Shown piece after piece: positions 59,919 to 64,000 of a DNA stretch of 64,000 nt. Every line of letters starts with the position of its first letter. Positions within the stretch are counted from its first letter, which is position 1. The notes beneath the pieces are model-generated. The model saw only the letters and a list, made by a program, of their open reading frames with translations. It had not been told where the DNA came from and made no database searches. The DNA lies in the NCBI RefSeq assembly GCF_905475465.1, contig NC_062239.1:9610001-9674000 (forward strand), in the 5' to 3' direction. Source of the DNA: Pieris napi (lineage: Eukaryota; Arthropoda; Insecta; Lepidoptera; Pieridae). A program made the position numbers and the translations under genes.

Positions 59919-60838
59919 TGTAACGGACGTGACGTCGCCAGTCACATCCTGCCAAGCCAAGCCAAAGCCAAGCTAAAGCCAAGCTAAAGCCAAGCCAAAG
60001 CCAAGCCAAAGCCAAGCTAAAGCCAAGCTAAAGCCAAGCCAAAGCCAAGCCAAAGCCAAGCTAAAGCCAAGCTAAAGCCAAGCCAAAGCCAAGCTAAAGC
60101 CAAGCTAAAGCCAAGCCAAAGCCAAGCCAAAGCCAAGCTAAAGCCAAGCTAAAGCCAAGCCAAAGCCAAGCTAAAGCCAAGCTAAAGCCAAGCTAAAGCC
60201 AAGCTAAAGCCAAGCCAAAGCCAAGCTAAAGCCAAGCCAAAGCCAAGCCAAAGCCAAGCCAAAGCCAAGCTAAAGCCAAGCCAAAGCCAAGCCAAAGCCA
60301 AGCCAAAGCCAAGCCAAAGCCAAGCCAAAGCCAAGCTAAAGCCAAGCTAAAGCCAAGCTAAAGCCAAGCTAAAGCCAAGCTAAAGCCAAGCTAAAGCCAA
60401 GCTAAAGCCAAGCTAAAGCCAAGCTAAAGCCAAGCTAAAGCCAAGCTAAAGCCAAGCCAAAGCCAAGCCAAAGCCAAGCCAAAGCCAAGCTAAAGCCAAG
60501 CCAAAGCCAAGCCAAAGCCAAGCCAAAGCCAAGCTAAAGCCAAAGCCATAGCCAAAGCCATAGCCAATGCCATAGCCAATGCCATAGCCAATGCCAAAGT
60601 CAAAGCCAAGCCATGCCATGTTGACCAACCCTTCAGCCAACCGCCATGCCTGCCAACCGCAAATGCCAGCCACTTGGAGGGGATGAGTCTATATAAGCCA
60701 AAGCCAGCCATATTAAAACTACTTTTTGGAAGACGTAAAATAAAGAATAAGTGTGCTGTCACTCTGCCATTTTATTTTCACTGTCAATAATTATATTAAT
60801 TAAAATACTATTATCAATAAAATAATAGGGCAATTATA
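59919..60838 (+). repeat. 5' LTR with 53-unit minisatellite
   Basis: Starts tgtaacggacgtgacg. From 59956 to 60538 it is 53 exact-length copies of the 11-bp unit GCCAAGCYAAA, followed by about 12-bp repeats of GCCATAGCCAAW type. Promoter-like parts follow: a TATA box (tatataa, 60690-60696) and AATAAA at 60739-60744 and about 60819. The 294 bp from 60545 to the end are identical to the 3' LTR as far as I can read. Confidence 0.92.
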
Positions 60839-61598
60839 CTCAGAAGTGGGATAAAACGACCTCGACCACAAGTTTTTTCGACCTTCTGACGAATCAATGT
60901 CGGAGGAAGATCCTTCACCGCCGGCACTGAAGCTGCTCAAGAATCTGCTAATAAAAAGAAGTAATAAAGGCTCTACGCGATCTTCAAGATGACTGTGTTG
61001 ATGAAGCTCCAAATAAGTCACAAGTACATCGTGCTGCATTTTTGACTCCGGAATTCGACCTTGACATTGAGGAATATACGATAAACTACGAGGTCAAGCG
61101 AAGAAGAGGTACAAGCGCCTGTAGGACTACGATTATACGTGGGAGCAATGGAAAAAGCATCTCTAGCATCAAGATGGCCGACGTTAATCTTTTCATCTGA
61201 CCGATGTCCTATCCATAGCGAAGAGATAGATAGATAACCTATCAACAGCGAAGTCAACAAAGACAAACTTCCATCTGGCTCTTCTTTCCATCAAGTGCGC
61301 GTTCTGGAGAATAAGGTCGGCAACGATGTGGTAACGCCACCTCGACACTACGAGTTTGGTGGTCTACTCTTATCCCTCTACCCTGCTCCGTGGCGAAGAT
61401 GGTTACATCAAAGTCGTCAACACCGGGTGCGAGGTTATCGTGTGGTCGCCGGAAGAGGTCCTAACAAGGGCTGAAAGCTGCCAGGAATCTCCGTTACAGC
61501 CGTATAGTCACTAGTCAGGTAATTTCCTTTGCTGCTTGCCATACTTTTGCCAATTATAATGCCAATAATATAGGTGAACCCGTAACTACTGATTTATG
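60839..61598 (+). other. Element leader and gag remnant
   Basis: Includes the putative primer-binding site and a short frame from ATG 60897 (31 codons, beginning MSEEDPSPPALKLL). The rest has stops in all frames and no recognised gag motif such as a CCHC knuckle. It is probably a deletion-scarred leader and gag. Confidence 0.45.
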
Positions 61599-61967
61599 AC
61601 TGACGCGTGTAAATTGGGAATAGCCGGTATATTTCTATAAAAGCAGACTGACGGTACGTTGCGCCCCGTTATATATTTTACTAGAGCATGTATCATAGTT
61701 ATGAGTTTGAGACTCTGGCAGTCGGTGGAATCTTTGCGTCGTTTTCGCGTATACATTGTCGGGAAAAAGGTTAAGATTGTGCAGCAGTCCGCGCTACGCT
61801 TACTAAACGCGACATTATACCACATATCGCGAAGGTGGTGGCTTTATAAACAAGATTACGATATAAGTGTCGAGTATAGGCCGGGAGAACATATGAAACA
61901 TGTAGATGCGCTTAGTAGACATCCGGTTGAAGCTATGAACATGAATCGTCTAGAAGTGGCGGATTAG
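61599..61967 (+). pseudogene. pol remnant: RNase H domain
   Basis: The frame opens with the catalytic-type TDA motif of gypsy RNase H (61599-61607) and continues through RPVIYFTRA, VESLRRFRVYIVGKK, DYDISVEYRPGEHMKHVDAL and SRHPVE, which are typical of the RNase H and connection region of gypsy-group pol. There is an in-frame TAA at 61638-61640. The reverse transcriptase and protease that should precede it are absent. Confidence 0.85.
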
Positions 61968-62129
61968 TTTTATACGGTGCAATTTCAGGACGATAGTTGA
62001 GCGCAATCGTTAGTCAATTAAAAGATAATACCGGCGGATATAAAATAATTTCGAAATTATTGATGATAGGCTCTATCGTAAAACCTTGAACGACAATAGG
62101 TTAAACTATTCGAGTACTACAAAGGATAT

Positions 62130-62868
62130 TTCGTTTATTTTCCTTCTCTGATCACATAGTCACCGATCACGGAAAGGCGTTCACGAGTAACTTTAAGAAG
62201 TTTTCGAACGATAAACAATTAAGACATACTCTCGCTTGTCCGCGTTCTATCGGTCAAGTAGAACGTACAAATAAGACAATATTGGATGCATTACGAGCCA
62301 CAGACCCCAGTGAAGCCTCTAGCAATTGGGCTAACTCTTTCCCCGACATAATTTGGGGAATTAACAACACAATTGATAACACCACCATTTACAAACCTTA
62401 CGATTTGATGTTTGCTCGGGCCGGTAGATCAGTATGTGATGTTGCGGTTCCCGGTCGTGTTTCTGAACCAGTAGAGTCGCGTCGAAAGAAAGCATCTGAT
62501 AGGATACTAAAAGCGAGTACTACAATGAAACGTTACTTGACAAAAAAACGAGAATCTGCTCACATCTATAAGCAGGGTGATTTCTAGGATAGGGTCCTAT
62601 GGCGACAAACACCGACTTGTAGCGCATCCAAAGTTAACACTAAACTTGACGACATGTATTCCGGTCCTTATGTCGTAACTAAGGTAGTGGGCAATGATAT
62701 ATACCAAATGAGAAGTACAAGGGTTTACGTGGATATAAGAGTTTTACTGGATTACTATCTGCCGATTCGTTAAGACCCTATAAAAGCATTAATACTGTAT
62801 CTGATAGTGCCAGCAGTTCAGATGAGCAACTTGAAACCGAAGATCTGATTGATTTATTAGAGAGCTAA
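62130..62868 (+). pseudogene. pol remnant: integrase core and C-terminal domain
   Basis: The frame shows the second catalytic Asp region (VTDHGKAFTS, from 62159), the GQVERTN motif with the catalytic Glu, an IIWGINNTI region, and a C-terminal part with KLDDMYSGPYVVTKV. Breaks are an in-frame TAG at 62585-62587 and a frameshift near 62720-62726, after which a different frame runs to TAA at 62866-62868. The zinc-binding N-terminus and the first Asp are missing between 61968 and 62130. Confidence 0.85.
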
Positions 62869-62914
62869 TTGTAGTTGTTGTTCCCACGGGAACAACTGTT
62901 TCAGGATGGCCGAG

Positions 62915-63482
62915 TGTAACGGACGTGACGTCGCCAGTCACATCCTGCCAAGCCAAGCCAAAGCCAAGCCAAAGCCAAGCCAAAGCCAAGCTAAAGCCAA
63001 GCTAAAGCCAAGCTAAAGCCAAGCTAAAGCCAAGCTAAAGCCAAGCTAAAGCCAAGCTAAAGCCAAGCTAAAGCCAAGCTAAAGCCAAGCTAAAGCCAAG
63101 CCAAAGCCAAGCCAAAGCCAAGCCAAAGCCAAGCTAAAGCCAAGCCAAAGCCAAGCCAAAGCCAAGCCAAAGCCAAGCTAAAGCCAAAGCCATAGCCAAA
63201 GCCATAGCCAATGCCATAGCCAATGCCATAGCCAATGCCAAAGTCAAAGCCAAGCCATGCCATGTTGACCAACCCTTCAGCCAACCGCCATGCCTGCCAA
63301 CCGCAAATGCCAGCCACTTGGAGGGGATGAGTCTATATAAGCCAAAGCCAGCCATATTAAAACTACTTTTTGGAAGACGTAAAATAAAGAATAAGTGTGC
63401 TGTCACTCTGCCATTTTATTTTCACTGTCAATAATTATATTAATTAAAATACTATTATCAATAAAATAATAGGGCAATTATA
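62915..63482 (+). repeat. 3' LTR with 21-unit minisatellite
   Basis: The same LTR as at 59919 but with only 21 units of the 11-bp repeat (62952-63182). The 352-bp length difference is exactly 32 units. Both tracts end with the variant order CCCTCCCT (C or T at the eighth base of the unit), preceded by a run of T units: 10 here, 11 in the 5' LTR. Confidence 0.92.
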
Positions 63483-64000
63483 AATACTTAAATATTTTCC
63501 ACATACATTCTTCACAGACAAACATAAATAATACAGTACAATAACAATATAAAACCTACAGAAGTTGATACAATGATTACCTACTATTTATACACACTTA
63601 TTTGCCTTGTAATTGTCCGATAAGGCGTAAAAAGTGCGTTGACATTACTAATCGCGTTATATCATCAATAATAATTGCTGTAACATTTAAGAGTTGCAAT
63701 CTTTTGTGAATTTTAATATTGAAATACAAGTATATTTTACACCGCTTTTTACAAAACAATAATTTTCGAATAATGAAAGTAAGAAAGTATACCTTTTTGA
63801 AGCCGATTATCAAATAATGTAATTTGAATTACATATGTTGTTTTTAGACAATAAAGAACACTGATTATTATTAAGGTCTCCTCAGTCTTAACATATTTCA
63901 AACTCGGATTTTACTCTATTATCATTTAATAATTAAATTTAATAATATGAATTAAACACACAATATTGTGATGTTGTTTGGGCATTTTGTAAAATAACCA

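Larger units (their letters stand above)
59919..63482 (+). mobile_element. Gypsy-like LTR retrotransposon, internally deleted
   Basis: Two direct LTRs (59919-60838 and 62915-63482) flank a 2,076-bp interior. A 4-bp target duplication (aata) lies at 59915-59918 and 63483-63486. The 5' LTR is followed within a few bases by cagaagtgggat, which fits a primer-binding site for the 3' end of an insect tRNA-Leu, as in mdg3/micropia-type elements. The interior keeps only part of pol (RNase H, integrase core and C-terminus), with stop codons and a frameshift, and little of gag. An intact gypsy element needs roughly 4-5 kb of coding DNA, so this copy cannot move on its own. Confidence 0.9.

Noticed and set aside
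59951..60545. CRISPR-like array
   Set aside because: Units are contiguous 11-mers without spacers, within an LTR of a eukaryotic element.
60446..60762. Minus-strand frames of 75 and 90 codons with repeated Leu-Ala-Trp-Gly residues (also 63090-63406 and 62789-62989)
   Set aside because: They are translations of the 11-bp LTR minisatellite; the period-11 repeat stays open by chance and has no start context or homology.

Overview
The window is AT-rich, repeat-crowded eukaryotic DNA, almost certainly from a butterfly or moth (Lepidoptera). Three spliced or insect-type protein genes sit in long non-coding stretches. The repeats are typical of Lepidoptera: tRNA-derived SINEs, small non-coding Helitrons (start TC, end CTAG, inserted between A and T), LINE 3' ends, hAT/pogo-like/TTAA elements and one gypsy-like LTR element. 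There are no bacterial features, operons or CRISPR arrays. All annotation rests on reading codons, splice sites and repeats by eye plus remembered protein families; no search was run.

Layout. 1-16.4 kb: Helitrons, SINEs, a pogo-like element with a nested SINE and a LINE 3' end; no gene recognised. 16.47-18.98 kb (+): the last four coding exons of a Dpr-family two-immunoglobulin neuronal surface protein; its signal-peptide exon(s) lie upstream and were not found. 19.7-24.5 kb: a TIR element, a short TIR MITE and a composite hAT element carrying a nested LINE tail and a large foldback. 24.9-26.2 kb: a 1.26-kb hAT element with a perfect 8-bp target duplication, about 290 bp upstream of the next gene. 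26.46-27.65 kb (+): an uninterrupted ceramide glucosyltransferase gene (GlcT/UGCG). 28-50 kb: mostly featureless, with Helitrons, MITEs, a LINE remnant and a decayed multi-copy arthropod gene.

50.4-56.2 kb (-): six coding exons of PHAF1 (UPF0183/C16orf70/MYTHO, phagophore assembly factor 1). Splice phases agree at every junction; only the first, roughly 22-codon, exon is missing. Its introns are full of Helitrons, SINEs and hairpins. 59.9-63.5 kb (+): a gutted gypsy-like LTR element whose two LTRs match outside an 11-bp minisatellite, which has 53 units in one LTR and 21 in the other.

The three genes have unrelated roles (neuronal recognition, glucosylceramide synthesis, autophagy), so this is an ordinary gene neighbourhood and not a functional cluster. 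I found no convincing new multi-gene system. The most distinctive observations are the length-divergent minisatellite LTRs, the hAT insertion near the GlcT promoter, a duplicated PHAF1 splice donor, a perfect 20-bp intronic hairpin, and nested Helitron and hAT insertions.
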